64,000 bases of DNA from an uncultured Verrucomicrobiota bacterium (GCA_903916195.1 CAIWVP010000191.1:25837-89836), one strand, 5' to 3'. Positions 1 through 10,039 are shown, counted from the stretch's first letter. The notes: generated by a model from the letters alone, not told the origin. Translations and numbers: made by a program.

Positions 1-654
1 ACGGTGCTGATCCCGGCCTTCGGACTCGGGCGCACCCAGGAGATCCTCGCGATGCTCGCCGTGCAGATGCAGACCGGGAAACTGAAGCGCCAGCCGGTCC
101 ACATCGGCGGATTAGGACGCGTCTTCACCGAGATCTATGACCTCCAGTCCGGACGGACGAACCGCTCGCATCCCGGCCTCAAGCTGACCCAGGCGTTGAA
201 CCTCATCGTCTCGTCGCCCAAGGAACTTGCCCAGATCAGCCTCAACAACAGCCGCATCTTCGTGATGACCGCCGGCATGATGAGCGAGAACACCGGCGCG
301 CACGACCTTGCACTGCGGATGGCGGGCGAGAAGCGCCACGGGATCTTCTTCGTGGGCTACACCGACCCGTCATCGCCGGGAGCCCGGCTCCGGATGGCCG
401 CGCCGGGCGTGCCGTTCATGTTCAGCGGGAGCGGTGGCGAGCTGACCAAGCGTTGCCAGGTGGACGACTTCGACCTGACCGCCCATGGCAACCGCGAGGA
501 CCTGCTCGATTTCGTCGCCCAAGCGGATCCCCAGACAGTGGTCCTCGGCCACGGCGCCGCCGATGCGCGCGCATGGATCGCCGACCAGCTCCGGCAGCGC
601 CATCCCAGCATGAAGGTGCTCCAACCGGGCCCGGGCGAGACCGTCGACGCATGA
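1..654 (+). CDS. MBL-fold/beta-CASP metallohydrolase (RNA-processing exonuclease-like), C-terminal part, truncated by window start
   Basis: In-frame from base 1; LIPAFGLGRTQEIL, MTAGMMSEN and ...VVLGHG.. resemble beta-CASP/RMMBL C-terminal motifs; TGA at 652-654. Confidence 0.7.
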   Translation, partial: TVLIPAFGLGRTQEILAMLAVQMQTGKLKRQPVHIGGLGRVFTEIYDLQSGRTNRSHPGLKLTQALNLIVSSPKELAQISLNNSRIFVMTAGMMSENTGAHDLALRMAGEKRHGIFFVGYTDPSSPGARLRMAAPGVPFMFSGSGGELTKRCQVDDFDLTAHGNREDLLDFVAQADPQTVVLGHGAADARAWIADQLRQRHPSMKVLQPGPGETVDA

Positions 655-700
655 GCCGGACCCGGTGCCGATGCCTGCCTTTGGCACCCGGAAAAACTAG

Positions 701-730
701 TTGTCAACCATCGGCACCGATTCCTATTGT
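701..730 (+). promoter_or_regulatory. candidate sigma70-like promoter (TTGTCA-N18-TATTGT) upstream of the porin gene
   Basis: TTGTCA at 701-706, TATTGT at 725-730, about 93 bp before the ATG at 823. Confidence 0.35.
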
Positions 731-822
731 CCGCCCAGTTGCGCCATTTAGGCGCCCAGGACGGATTGTTTTCGTCTTTGTAACTTAGGCAACAACACAC
801 AGAACAACTCACAGGAACTGAC

Positions 823-1932
823 ATGATGAACAAATGGACAGTCGCTTTGGCGGCCACGGGCGTGATCGGCTTCGCTTCGGCGGTGCTCGCGGAAGAATCC
901 CATCCGATCAACACCTTGCTGCCGGCCACCACGCTGAGCGGCTACGTCGACACGTCGGCGATCTGGAACTTGGGCAACGGTGCCAAGCAGGCCAACCGCT
1001 TCGTCAACACCGGCGCGGACCGCCAGGACGGGTTCAACCTGAACGTCGTCAAGCTCCAGCTCGAGAAGGCTCTCGACGAGGGCACCTGGTCCGCCGGCTA
1101 CAAGGCCGAGCTCTGGGCCGGTCCTGACGCCGCCGGTCTCCCGGGCAGCAGCTTCGCCAGCAACCTCGCCATCAAGCAGGCCTACGTCGCGCTCCGCGCC
1201 CCGGTCGGCAACGGCATCGACATCAAGATCGGCCAGTTCGACCCGATCATCGGTTATGAAGTGGCGGACAGCTACGCCAACCCGAACTTCAGCCGTTCGT
1301 TCGGCTTCGCCTACGAGCCCCTCGGCCACACCGGCGTGCTCGCCAGCTACCAGTTCTCCGAAGTGTTCGGTGTCGCCGCGGGTGTCGCGAACACCTACGC
1401 CGGCGCGATCAACGCGAAGGTCGCCACCGAGTCCCGCAAGACGTTCATGTCCGGGATCACCATCAAGGCGCCCGAGAGCCTGGGCTTCCTCGCCGGTTCC
1501 TCGCTGTACGCCGGCGTGGTCGACGGCGGCAACGATGTCGTCAAGGACACCATCAACCTCTACGCCGGTGCGTCCATCGCCACCCCGATCAAGGCCCTCA
1601 GCCTCGGCCTCGCGTACGACTACGTCGCGAACCTCACGGCCAACGGCACCTACGCCAACGCCTACGCGGTCTACGCCTCCTACCAGGTCACCGAGAAGCT
1701 CAAGGCCAACCTCCGCGGCGAGTACGCCAACAACAGCGGCGGCCTCCTCTACGGTGCCAACGACGAGAAGATCACCGGCCTCACCGCCACGATCGACTAC
1801 GCGCTCTGGGCCAACGTCGTGACCCGTGCGGAATTCCGCTGGGACCACATCGCTGGTGGCTCCGTCGCCGGCCCGTTCAACGGTCAGAAGAACGACCTGA
1901 GCGCCGCCGTGAACGTCATCTACAAGTTCTGA
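823..1932 (+). CDS. outer-membrane beta-barrel porin-like protein
   Basis: Signal peptide MNKWTVALAATGVIGFASAVLA; alternating amphipathic strands; C-terminal ...AAVNVIYKF with terminal aromatic residue. Confidence 0.75.
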   Translation: MMNKWTVALAATGVIGFASAVLAEESHPINTLLPATTLSGYVDTSAIWNLGNGAKQANRFVNTGADRQDGFNLNVVKLQLEKALDEGTWSAGYKAELWAGPDAAGLPGSSFASNLAIKQAYVALRAPVGNGIDIKIGQFDPIIGYEVADSYANPNFSRSFGFAYEPLGHTGVLASYQFSEVFGVAAGVANTYAGAINAKVATESRKTFMSGITIKAPESLGFLAGSSLYAGVVDGGNDVVKDTINLYAGASIATPIKALSLGLAYDYVANLTANGTYANAYAVYASYQVTEKLKANLRGEYANNSGGLLYGANDEKITGLTATIDYALWANVVTRAEFRWDHIAGGSVAGPFNGQKNDLSAAVNVIYKF

Positions 1933-1953
1933 GCTGGCTCTGCCACTCACCGA

Positions 1954-1983
1954 CCCTTCCGGCTCCGGCCGGAAGGGTTTTTT
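1954..1983 (+). terminator. Rho-independent terminator after the porin gene
   Basis: CCCTTCCGG-ctccgg-CCGGAAGGG followed by TTTTTT. Confidence 0.85.
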
Positions 1984-2084
1984 GTTCTCGGGAGGGACGG
2001 CCGGTTCTCGACGGTTTTTCGCGCACCGTCGCCTTCCGGACCTGCCCTCGTTCCCCAGAGGCGGACCCAAGGGTCCTCGGGACG

Positions 2085-2114
2085 AAAAAGCCCTTCCTCA
2101 CGGAAGGGCTTTTT
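2085..2114. terminator. bidirectional Rho-independent terminator
   Basis: AAAAAGCCCTTCC-tcac-GGAAGGGCTTTTT, between convergent genes. Confidence 0.85.
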
Positions 2115-2130
2115 CATGGATGCCGGAGGC

Positions 2131-2874
2131 TCACTGGGGTCGCGCCCAACGACGACGCACGATCGCGAAGGCGGCCAATCCTGCGGCGAACATCGCCGCG
2201 TACTCCTCAGGTTCGGGGACCGCGGCGAAGTTGACCGTGAAGTTGTCCGCTCGCGAAGTCCCTCCCGCGGTGACCGTGCCGCCGTTGGCGCTGACCGTCC
2301 CGGCATCCGTCAGGCGGAAATAGACGGTGTCCAGACCCACGAGCCCGCCGGGCACCGAGCCCGTGTCGGCCTGGAACGTGTAGAGGCTTTGGCGTCCACC
2401 GCTGCTCCGCCAATCGTTGCGCGCGTTCGGCGACGGGGAAGCGACGACCGCGTTCTCCATGACCGAGTAGGAAAAGAGCGTCGTGAACGAAATCCCGTCG
2501 GTGCTGTACTGGAGGCCGAAATCACGCGGGCCGGTACCCGAACTCGTGTGGTCCCAATTGACCTCCAACCGGGACGCTCCTCCCCCTCCCTGGGTCGAGA
2601 CCGCGAACTGGAGATAGTCGCCCGCCGACCACGTGTTGACCGAGAGCGAGTTCGCCGAGGCGTTCCCGGGAGGCGTCAGCCAATCCGATGCCGCGGACGC
2701 GTGGTGTCCGAGCGCGGTGCCGATGCCGACATCCGCGGAGAGAGGCCCGATATCGGTGGAATTCGCCCGGTCGGCGGGAGGTGCCGCCTCGAACGTCCAT
2801 TGCGCGATCTGCCCTTGGGCGATGATGGAGGTTGCGACGATGGCGAAGGCGATGATGGGGGATCTTGGATTCAT
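2131..2874 (-). CDS. PEP-CTERM sorting domain-containing secreted protein
   Basis: N-terminal signal peptide; C-terminus VPEPEEYAAMFAAGLAAFAIVRRRW (PEP motif, TM helix, basic tail). Confidence 0.8.
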   Translation of the reverse strand: MNPRSPIIAFAIVATSIIAQGQIAQWTFEAAPPADRANSTDIGPLSADVGIGTALGHHASAASDWLTPPGNASANSLSVNTWSAGDYLQFAVSTQGGGGASRLEVNWDHTSSGTGPRDFGLQYSTDGISFTTLFSYSVMENAVVASPSPNARNDWRSSGGRQSLYTFQADTGSVPGGLVGLDTVYFRLTDAGTVSANGGTVTAGGTSRADNFTVNFAAVPEPEEYAAMFAAGLAAFAIVRRRWARPQ

Positions 2875-3164
2875 AGGTCCTATATGATTGGTTTTGGATT
2901 AATTACCATAGTCTTTCTACTTAGACTTTTAGTCTTAATATCTATAAGGAATCGGAGCCGCAAGCACAAAACGAGGTCCTTGATGGAGGGTCGGGGACAC
3001 GGCTTTCCCATCGTAAGCGGCCACCACCCCTGTGCTGGAGAGATAGCCACGGCGAGGACGTTGCTGGTGGGTGCAGCGCCGCGTATCCGGCGGCGACGCC
3101 CGACCGATCGGAGGGTCTCTATTTCAAGCTTTAGGCCGGCCTCCTTTTGCGCGAGCTTAGGTGC

Positions 3165-4910
3165 ATGAAGCCACTTCTCCTCGCCTGCCTCCTGCTGTGC
3201 CCGGCGCTCGCCGTCGTCGCCCAAGAATACAAGCTCGGGCCTGATTCGCTCGAACGCGCCCCGGGCGTGCCGAAGGGCCGGGTCGAAAAGTTCGCCTTCG
3301 CCGATTCGAAGGTCTTCCCCGAGACCACGCGCGATGGCTGGATCTACATCCCGTCGCAATACGACGGCTCGAAGCCGGCCGCACTCATGGTCTTCCAGGA
3401 CGGCGGCGGCTACGTCGGCGAGACCGGCCAACAGCGCGTCCCCATCGTCTTCGACAACCTCATCGCCAAGGGAGAGATGCCGGTGACCATCGGCGTCTTC
3501 ATCAACCCGGGCATGCGCGGCGCGAACGGCAGCAACCGCAGCTTCGAGTACGATTCGCTCGGCGGCGCCTACGCGAAGTTCCTCATCGACGAGCTGCTGC
3601 CGTTCGTCGCGCAGAAGTACTCGGTCAAGTTCACCGACGACCCCGACCTGCGCGCCCTCTGCGGCATGAGCAGCGGCGCGATCTGCGCCTTCACCGTGGC
3701 GTGGGAACGGCCCGACCAGTTCCGCAAGGTGCTCTCCCAGATCGGTAGCTTCACCAACATCCGCGGCGGAAACGTCTACCCCTCGTGGATCCGCAAGACC
3801 GAGCGCAAACCGATCCGCGTCTTCCTCCAGGACGGCTCGAACGACCTGAACAACCTCCACGGCAACTGGCCGCTGGCGAACCAAGAGATGGCCAGCGCGC
3901 TCGCGTTCATGGGCTACGACTTCCAGTTCGTGCTCGGCACCGGCAGCCACAGCGGACAGCACGGCGGCACGATCCTGCCCGATTCCCTCCGCTGGCTATG
4001 GCGCCCCGCGCTGGCGTCGCTCCCCAAGCCGGTGACCAAGGACAACCTCGCCGGCGACGAGGCGCTCTCCAAGGTCTTCGCCGACGGAGGCAAGCCCGGT
4101 GATTGGGAGCTGGTCGGCGACGGCTACGGCTTCACCGACGGCGCGTGCGGCGATGCCCAGGGCAACTTCTACTTCAGCGACCTGCCCAAGTCCTTGGTCT
4201 ACCGCGTCGCGGTCGGCGAGACCAAGCCGGTCGCGTGGCTCGAAGGCGGACCGAAGATCAGCGGCCTGAAGTTCGGCCCCGACGGCAAGCTCTACGCCGC
4301 GACCCAAGGACAGGGCACGAACAACACCAAGAAGATCATCGTCATCGATCCCGCCACCAAAGCCATCGAGACCGTCGCCACCGATGTGCAGCCGAACGAT
4401 CTCATCGTGTCCAAGACCGGCTGGATCTATTTCACCGACACCGGCGCCGGCCAGGTCGTGGGCGTGCCCATCACCGCGCGGAACCTGCCGCGGCCGCATC
4501 CGGTCGCCGGCGGCATCAACAAGCCCAACGGCATCGCCTTGAGCGCCGACCAGCGGATGCTGGTGGTCAGCGAATACGGCGGGACCAACGCGTGGAGTTT
4601 CCTGATCGGGGAGGACGGCGGCCTGAAAGGCGGCGAGAAGAACTTGGAGCTGCGCACGCCGGCCGGGAAGATCGACAGCGGCGGCGACGGCATGACGACC
4701 GACGCGGCGGGCCGCTACTGGATCACCAGCCATCTGGGCATCCAGATGTTCGACGTCGGCGGCCGGATGGGCGGCATCGTGTCGCGTCCGCAGGACAAAG
4801 GCACGGTGAGCTGCGCTTTCGCCGGCCCCGGCCGCAGCTACCTCTACGTCTGCAACGCGGACAAGGTCTACCGCCGCAAGACGCTGACCGAAGGCGCGAA
4901 GGTGCCGTGA
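3165..4910 (+). CDS. secreted alpha/beta-hydrolase (Fes/esterase D-like) fused to an SMP-30/gluconolactonase-like beta-propeller
   Basis: Signal peptide MKPLLLACLLLCPALAVVAQ; GMSSGAICAF nucleophile elbow; C-terminal half with SMP-30-like NKPNGIALSADQRMLVVSEYG and DGMTTDAAGRYWI. Confidence 0.75.
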   Translation: MKPLLLACLLLCPALAVVAQEYKLGPDSLERAPGVPKGRVEKFAFADSKVFPETTRDGWIYIPSQYDGSKPAALMVFQDGGGYVGETGQQRVPIVFDNLIAKGEMPVTIGVFINPGMRGANGSNRSFEYDSLGGAYAKFLIDELLPFVAQKYSVKFTDDPDLRALCGMSSGAICAFTVAWERPDQFRKVLSQIGSFTNIRGGNVYPSWIRKTERKPIRVFLQDGSNDLNNLHGNWPLANQEMASALAFMGYDFQFVLGTGSHSGQHGGTILPDSLRWLWRPALASLPKPVTKDNLAGDEALSKVFADGGKPGDWELVGDGYGFTDGACGDAQGNFYFSDLPKSLVYRVAVGETKPVAWLEGGPKISGLKFGPDGKLYAATQGQGTNNTKKIIVIDPATKAIETVATDVQPNDLIVSKTGWIYFTDTGAGQVVGVPITARNLPRPHPVAGGINKPNGIALSADQRMLVVSEYGGTNAWSFLIGEDGGLKGGEKNLELRTPAGKIDSGGDGMTTDAAGRYWITSHLGIQMFDVGGRMGGIVSRPQDKGTVSCAFAGPGRSYLYVCNADKVYRRKTLTEGAKVP

Positions 4911-4938
4911 GGCGGCGGAAAACAGGGTGTCACCTATA

Positions 4939-4959
4939 GTTGACATCGTTCAGGTCAAC
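4939..4959. promoter_or_regulatory. inverted repeat GTTGAC-N9-GTCAAC at the 5' end of the TA locus (candidate operator)
   Basis: Perfect 6-bp arms 4939-4944 and 4954-4959. Confidence 0.35.
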
Positions 4960-5305
4960 GACAACCCTTCACGAGCCGCTGGGATTTGAGGTCGAGCAGC
5001 TGGTGCTGGCCAACGGTCGCTGCCCGTTTGAGGAATGGCTCGCATCGCTGGCGAACAAGAAGACCCAACTGGTTGTGGATGCCCGGATCACCCGACTGCG
5101 CGCCGGGAATCTGGGCGACCACAAGGCTGTCGGCGCGGGCGTCTTTGAGCTGAGGATCGATCACGGGCCGGGACTGCGGGTGTATTTTGGCCGGCGAGGT
5201 AGAGAAATCGTTGTGCTCGTGGGTGGTGGCGACAAGAAGACGCAGAATCGGGACATCAAGAAGGCGCAGGAACTTTGGGAACAGTATGGGAACGACCACC
5301 GTTAG
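4940..5305 (+). CDS. RelE/HigB-like toxin (addiction module killer protein family); start uncertain
   Basis: PFEEWLASL..., RLRAGNLGDHKAVGAGVFELRIDHGPGLRVYF, GGGDKKTQNRDIKKAQEL are characteristic of this family. The ORF begins with TTG and the true start may be further in. Confidence 0.75.
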   Translation: MTSFRSTTTLHEPLGFEVEQLVLANGRCPFEEWLASLANKKTQLVVDARITRLRAGNLGDHKAVGAGVFELRIDHGPGLRVYFGRRGREIVVLVGGGDKKTQNRDIKKAQELWEQYGNDHR

Positions 5306-5579
5306 CTATCGGGACGGGCTGTTGAATCGGCTCAAGGACCCCGAGTATGCCGCGATGTATCTGGAAGAGGCCATCGCCGCCGGTGATCGCAAGGCGCTGA
5401 TGATCGCCCTCAAGGATGTGGTGGATGCCCGCGGTGGGGTGGGCGCGTTGGCGGACAAGGTGCCGCTCCAGCGCCAGAGCCTCTACAAAGTGCTGTCGAA
5501 GCAGGGCAACCCCACGCTAGAGACGCTCGGTGCGATCCTGAAACCGCTGGGCCTCCGCTTGTCCGTTGCGGCGGCCTGA
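5286..5579 (+). CDS. HigA-like antitoxin (addiction module antidote protein)
   Basis: ATG at 5286 (MGTTTVSYRDGLL...); KDPEYAAMYLEEAI and VPLQRQSLYKVLSKQGNPTLETLGAILKPLGLRL HTH; overlaps the toxin 3' end by 20 bp. Confidence 0.8.
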   Translation: MGTTTVSYRDGLLNRLKDPEYAAMYLEEAIAAGDRKALMIALKDVVDARGGVGALADKVPLQRQSLYKVLSKQGNPTLETLGAILKPLGLRLSVAAA

Positions 5580-5584
5580 GCGGC

Positions 5585-6943
5585 TCAGATCCCGGCCAGC
5601 CGGGAATCGGCGTCGCCGAAGCGATCGAGCTGAACGCCCATCTTGTCCATCAGCGACAGATACAGGCCGCAGACCTTCTTCTCGGGCTGCGGCTTGTCGA
5701 CGTAGCTGAGCACGCGGCCGGTCTCCAGCGCGCCACCCAGGCCGCCGACGGTCAAAATCGGCAGACGGCTGCTGTCGTGGCGATTGCCGGACCACATGTT
5801 CGAAAGCAGCAACAGGCACGAATTGTCGAGCACCGTGCCCGATCCTTCGGGCATCGCGTCGAGCCGGCCGGCTAGATAGGCGAGCTGGGAACAATAGTAG
5901 CGGGTGATGCGCTCGTAGCCGTCCGTGAGGTCCTCGTGCGACGCGGAGTGGTGCGACTTGCGGACGTCGAGGAAGGGATAGAACAGCCCGGAGAGATCGC
6001 GGCAGAGCAGCAGGGTGACGACGCGCGTCTTGTCGGTCTGGAAGGCCAGCGCGGTGATGTCGCACATCAGCCGCATGTGCTCGCGGATGTCCTCCGGCAG
6101 GCCGTTGTCCGGCCGCTTCATCATCACCACCGGCACGTCCTTGCCGCGCGCGTTCTCGACGGCCTTGGACTGGTCGCCGCGGGCGCGGTCGATGCGCTTC
6201 TCCACCTCGCGGACGCTGGTGAGGTACTCGTCGAGCTTGGTCTTGTCGCTGCCGCTGACCTTGCGGGACAGGCTCGCGGCGTCGTCCTTCACCCGGTCGA
6301 GGATGCTCTGGGCGCGGCGGTTGCCGCGGTTCTCGAACAGGCTGTCAAAGGCCAGCGACGGGTACACCTCCATCGGCACCGGCGACTCCGCGCTCTGCCA
6401 CGAGATGTGCGAGCTGTAGGCCATGGAAAAGTTCGATTCGTGGTAGCCGGTGATGGGCTGCTCGCATCCGAGCACCATGCTGGGCTGGACCGAATCCTGG
6501 CCGATGCGGTTGGCCAGCACCTGGTCCATGCTGATGCCGCCCTTCAGCACGGCGCCCTTCAGCAAGGGCACGCCGGAGAGCAGGTTGCCGGTCTGTCCGG
6601 GATGGATGCCGACGCCGGTGGCCGACTTGTTGAAGAGGCCGTCGATGAAGTTCATCTTGGCCTTCAGCTTCTCCATCGGTTCGAGGCTCTTGCCGAGCTC
6701 CATGGAGGCACCGGATCCTTTGGCCCACCAGTGGTTGCCGTTCACGCCGTTGCCCCAGAAGAGCGCGGCGAAGCGCTTCGGCATCGCGGTCGGCACATCG
6801 CCCGCCATCGTCTCGGCGCCCCAGACCGGCAGCGATTCCATCCACGGCAGCGCCATGGTCACCCCGACGCCGCGGAGGAAGGTGCGTCGGGAAAGCCGGA
6901 GCTGGCGGGCCGCGGCTGAGGTGTCGTCTCGGGTTTCGCGCAT
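5585..6943 (-). CDS. DUF1552 domain-containing protein with Tat-like signal
   Basis: RLSRRTFLRGVGVTMALPWMESLPVWG; DUF1552-type motifs (MNFIDGLFN, HPGQTGNLLSG, HHSASH). Confidence 0.85.
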   Translation of the reverse strand: MRETRDDTSAAARQLRLSRRTFLRGVGVTMALPWMESLPVWGAETMAGDVPTAMPKRFAALFWGNGVNGNHWWAKGSGASMELGKSLEPMEKLKAKMNFIDGLFNKSATGVGIHPGQTGNLLSGVPLLKGAVLKGGISMDQVLANRIGQDSVQPSMVLGCEQPITGYHESNFSMAYSSHISWQSAESPVPMEVYPSLAFDSLFENRGNRRAQSILDRVKDDAASLSRKVSGSDKTKLDEYLTSVREVEKRIDRARGDQSKAVENARGKDVPVVMMKRPDNGLPEDIREHMRLMCDITALAFQTDKTRVVTLLLCRDLSGLFYPFLDVRKSHHSASHEDLTDGYERITRYYCSQLAYLAGRLDAMPEGSGTVLDNSCLLLLSNMWSGNRHDSSRLPILTVGGLGGALETGRVLSYVDKPQPEKKVCGLYLSLMDKMGVQLDRFGDADSRLAGI

Positions 6944-6949
6944 GGGGTC

Positions 6950-9900
6950 TTACGGGTTCGCGAGGTCGGACGGACCTCGTTTGTTGAGGAACTGCGGGCT
7001 GGTGACGATGGTGTCCACGAGGGTGCCGAACTTGTGGCCATTAGCCGCGAGCTTGGCCCGCATGTCACGCACGGTGATCTCGTCGGAAAGGATCAGGCTG
7101 CGTCCGAGCGCGTAGGCGAGGAGCTTGCGGCAGAGGTTGTCGAGGAAATCGCCTTGGCGGTGCGCCCGGATGTAGGCCTGCAACCCGGTGACGCCGCTGC
7201 CTTCGCTGCCGCCGGGGAAGACGGCCCGGGTGTCCACCGGCCGGTCGCCGAGGTCCTGGGTCCGCAGCTCACCGATCGGGCCGAACCCCTCGAAGACCAG
7301 TCCGAGCGAATCGAACCGCTCGTGGCACGCCGCGCAGTTCGGGTCGTCACGGTGCTTGGCCAGCGTCTCGCGCAAGGTGAGTCCGCCCATCTTTGCCTCG
7401 TCGGCCGGGAGTTCCGGGACGGCCGCGGGCGGCGGCGGGATGCGTTCACCGAGCACGCGGCGGGCGACCCAGTTGCCACGCTTCACCGGGCTGGTTCGGA
7501 GCCCGGGCGAGTTCGCGGTGAGGAAGACCGACATCGGCAACAACCCGCCGCGCCCTTGGCGCCGGACATCGTCGACCCGTGCCCACTGGTTCGACGCCCC
7601 CTGCGGCACCGGGAACCCGTAGTGCTTCGCCAGCACCGGGACCACGAACGTGTGGTCGCTCTCGATGAACTCGAGCACCGACCGGTCGGCGCGGACCACA
7701 TCGAGGATGTAGCGGACCGGCTCCTCGAACATCGCCTGCCGCAGCGCGTCGTCGAAGGCCGGGAACCGCGCGCGATCGACGGCGTTGTGCTCCTCGAAGC
7801 GCCGGAAATCCAGCCAATGCCCACCGAACTCCACGGCCAGCCCGCGGATGCGGTCGTCCTGGACCATCCGCCGCGCCTGCGCCGCCATCACCGCGGGACG
7901 ATGCAGGTCGCCGGCCGTGGCGTGCGCGAGCAGTTCGGCGTCCGGCGCGCTCGCCCACAGGAAATAGCTCAAGCGGCTGGCCAGATCGGGGTCGGACAAC
8001 GGCACCGCTCCGGCCGGGACGCCTTTCGCCAGCTTCGCTCCGTTCGGCCGCGGGCCGGGGCGCCCGACGTCCGTCCGTCCCGAGGCGTCGCCGAGATCCA
8101 CCCGGTAACTGAAGTTCGGCGACATCAGAACGCTCGCGATGCCGTCGCGCACGGCGTCGTCGTGGGTCAGCCCGTCGCGCTCGCGCGAGGTCCGGTAGAA
8201 CGCCAGCAACGATTCCCGCTCCTCGGTCGCGAGCGGACGGCGGTAGGCCTTCTGCGCGAAACGGACGAGCGCCTCCAGGTGCTTGGGCTCGGCGGCGCGC
8301 GCCATCTGCTCGACCCGGTCGATGTTCCGCCACACACGCTCGAAGTGGTCCTTGATCGCCTCCAGCGCCAACGGGCTGGCGCCGACGCGGACGGCCTTCG
8401 CGTGGTAGAGGTCGGCCAGTTTCTTCACCTTGGCCTCGCTGGTGCAGTCCTTGTCCTCGGCGCGCGCGAAGTCGAACTCCGCGTCGCTCAGGAAGCGCGA
8501 ATCGGTCCGCTCGAAATACACCGTGCTCTGGTGCATCCGTTGCGGCACCGACGCGATCATCTCGAATTCGTCCCAGAGGCGGTCCAGGTCGCGGCGCCCG
8601 GCATCGTCCAGCACCATGTCGTACAGCGGACCGTCGTCGCGGAAGTATCCCGTCTGGTTGTGGAGGCCAGCGCTGAGCAGGCGTCCGACGTTCCCGTTGG
8701 CGCGCTCCTCCTCGGGATCGACGAACGACCGCGCGCGTTCCTTGACGTAGAAGGCGTCGGGAAACAACGCCGCGAACCTCGCGAATGCCGCCTCGTGTCT
8801 CGCGCGCGACGCCGGTTCCGACGGCACGGCGAGGTCCGGATCGGCCTCGCGCTTCTTCTTCTTGCGGACCTTGACCTCGTTGTAGCTCTCCGCGTCGGCC
8901 CCCTTCTTCCCGGGCTCCTTGACCACGCCGTCGACCTGCAACAGGGCCGGATCGTAGGTGCGCCGGTTGGCGGCCCACTGGCGGTCCTTCCAGAGCACGA
9001 GCGCTTGCGCGCTCGGGTTGGTCTCGGGCACCGAGAGGTTCGGGACCTCGGGCCGGATCTTCTCGCGCAGGGCCATGACGTGGTCGCGGATCACCTCGCA
9101 GGCCTTGCGCACGTCGGGCGCCGGCTTTCCGCGTTCCGGCTCCGGCAAGGCACGCCACATCGACCGGACCTTCCGCATCGGACCGACGTCTTCCTTCGCG
9201 TCCAACGCGGCCCAGATCATCGAGAGATAGCCGGGGCTGACCTTCGCGCTCGCGGCAGTCGCTGCCAACGTGGCTCGCGGCTTGCCGAGCGCGGCGCGAT
9301 GCCGATGCCGCCACGCCGCCGCGAAGTAATCGGCGAGGTCGGTCGGCTGACGCTGGTAGAAATCGACGATCCGCAGGATGCCGTACTTGTCGCGATCCGT
9401 GTGGACCCTCATCGGATGGCTCGCGAAGGCGATCCCATCCAAATCCAAGACGGCGTGGTCCGCCACACTGCGGGCAGCGCCGAGGTACTTCTTCACCAGC
9501 GCGGGCGACATCGCCAACGACTCGCCGGAATTGTCGAAGCCTTCCTGGTTGGCCGGATCGACGGGGAACTCCTGGGTCGGCCGCAGGTCCACACCGGTCA
9601 GGTCGCGGATGGTGTTGTCGTGTTCGGCGTTGCTCAACCGGCGCGCCAGCACAGGTCCGGGATCACCGGCATGCTTCTTCGCCTCGTGCATCCGCAGTTC
9701 CTGGATCCACGCCACGACGGCCACGTTCTGCGCGGAGGTCGGATGCTGCTCGGCCTTCTTCGGCGGCATATCGCCGGTCTGGAGCTTGTCGAGGACGATC
9801 TCCCAGCGCGCAGCATCCCGGACCACGTCCTCGACCCGGAGATACGGGCTGAGATCGAAGTCGCCCTTCGGCTTCTCATTGTCGTGGCATCCGAGGCAAA

Positions 9901-10039
9901 AACGGGCGAGGAACGGCCGGACCGCGCCATCGAACCGCCTCCCGAGATCGCGCTCGACGGCGTCGACCGACGGCGCCGCCATGGCCGCGGAAACGGCCCA
10001 GGACGCGGACAAGATCAGGACGGCGGTGCGGAAGGTCAT
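6950..10039 (-). CDS. DUF1592-type (DUF1587/1592/1588/1585) cytochrome c-containing protein
   Basis: FCLGCHDNEKPKGDFDLSPY and NCAACHERFDSLG CxxCH motifs; DUF1592-type organisation upstream of the DUF1552 gene. Confidence 0.85.
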   Translation of the reverse strand: MTFRTAVLILSASWAVSAAMAAPSVDAVERDLGRRFDGAVRPFLARFCLGCHDNEKPKGDFDLSPYLRVEDVVRDAARWEIVLDKLQTGDMPPKKAEQHPTSAQNVAVVAWIQELRMHEAKKHAGDPGPVLARRLSNAEHDNTIRDLTGVDLRPTQEFPVDPANQEGFDNSGESLAMSPALVKKYLGAARSVADHAVLDLDGIAFASHPMRVHTDRDKYGILRIVDFYQRQPTDLADYFAAAWRHRHRAALGKPRATLAATAASAKVSPGYLSMIWAALDAKEDVGPMRKVRSMWRALPEPERGKPAPDVRKACEVIRDHVMALREKIRPEVPNLSVPETNPSAQALVLWKDRQWAANRRTYDPALLQVDGVVKEPGKKGADAESYNEVKVRKKKKREADPDLAVPSEPASRARHEAAFARFAALFPDAFYVKERARSFVDPEEERANGNVGRLLSAGLHNQTGYFRDDGPLYDMVLDDAGRRDLDRLWDEFEMIASVPQRMHQSTVYFERTDSRFLSDAEFDFARAEDKDCTSEAKVKKLADLYHAKAVRVGASPLALEAIKDHFERVWRNIDRVEQMARAAEPKHLEALVRFAQKAYRRPLATEERESLLAFYRTSRERDGLTHDDAVRDGIASVLMSPNFSYRVDLGDASGRTDVGRPGPRPNGAKLAKGVPAGAVPLSDPDLASRLSYFLWASAPDAELLAHATAGDLHRPAVMAAQARRMVQDDRIRGLAVEFGGHWLDFRRFEEHNAVDRARFPAFDDALRQAMFEEPVRYILDVVRADRSVLEFIESDHTFVVPVLAKHYGFPVPQGASNQWARVDDVRRQGRGGLLPMSVFLTANSPGLRTSPVKRGNWVARRVLGERIPPPPAAVPELPADEAKMGGLTLRETLAKHRDDPNCAACHERFDSLGLVFEGFGPIGELRTQDLGDRPVDTRAVFPGGSEGSGVTGLQAYIRAHRQGDFLDNLCRKLLAYALGRSLILSDEITVRDMRAKLAANGHKFGTLVDTIVTSPQFLNKRGPSDLANP

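Noticed and set aside
748-2070. 440-aa minus-strand ORF
   Set aside because: Antisense to the porin gene, which has a signal peptide and terminator on the plus strand.
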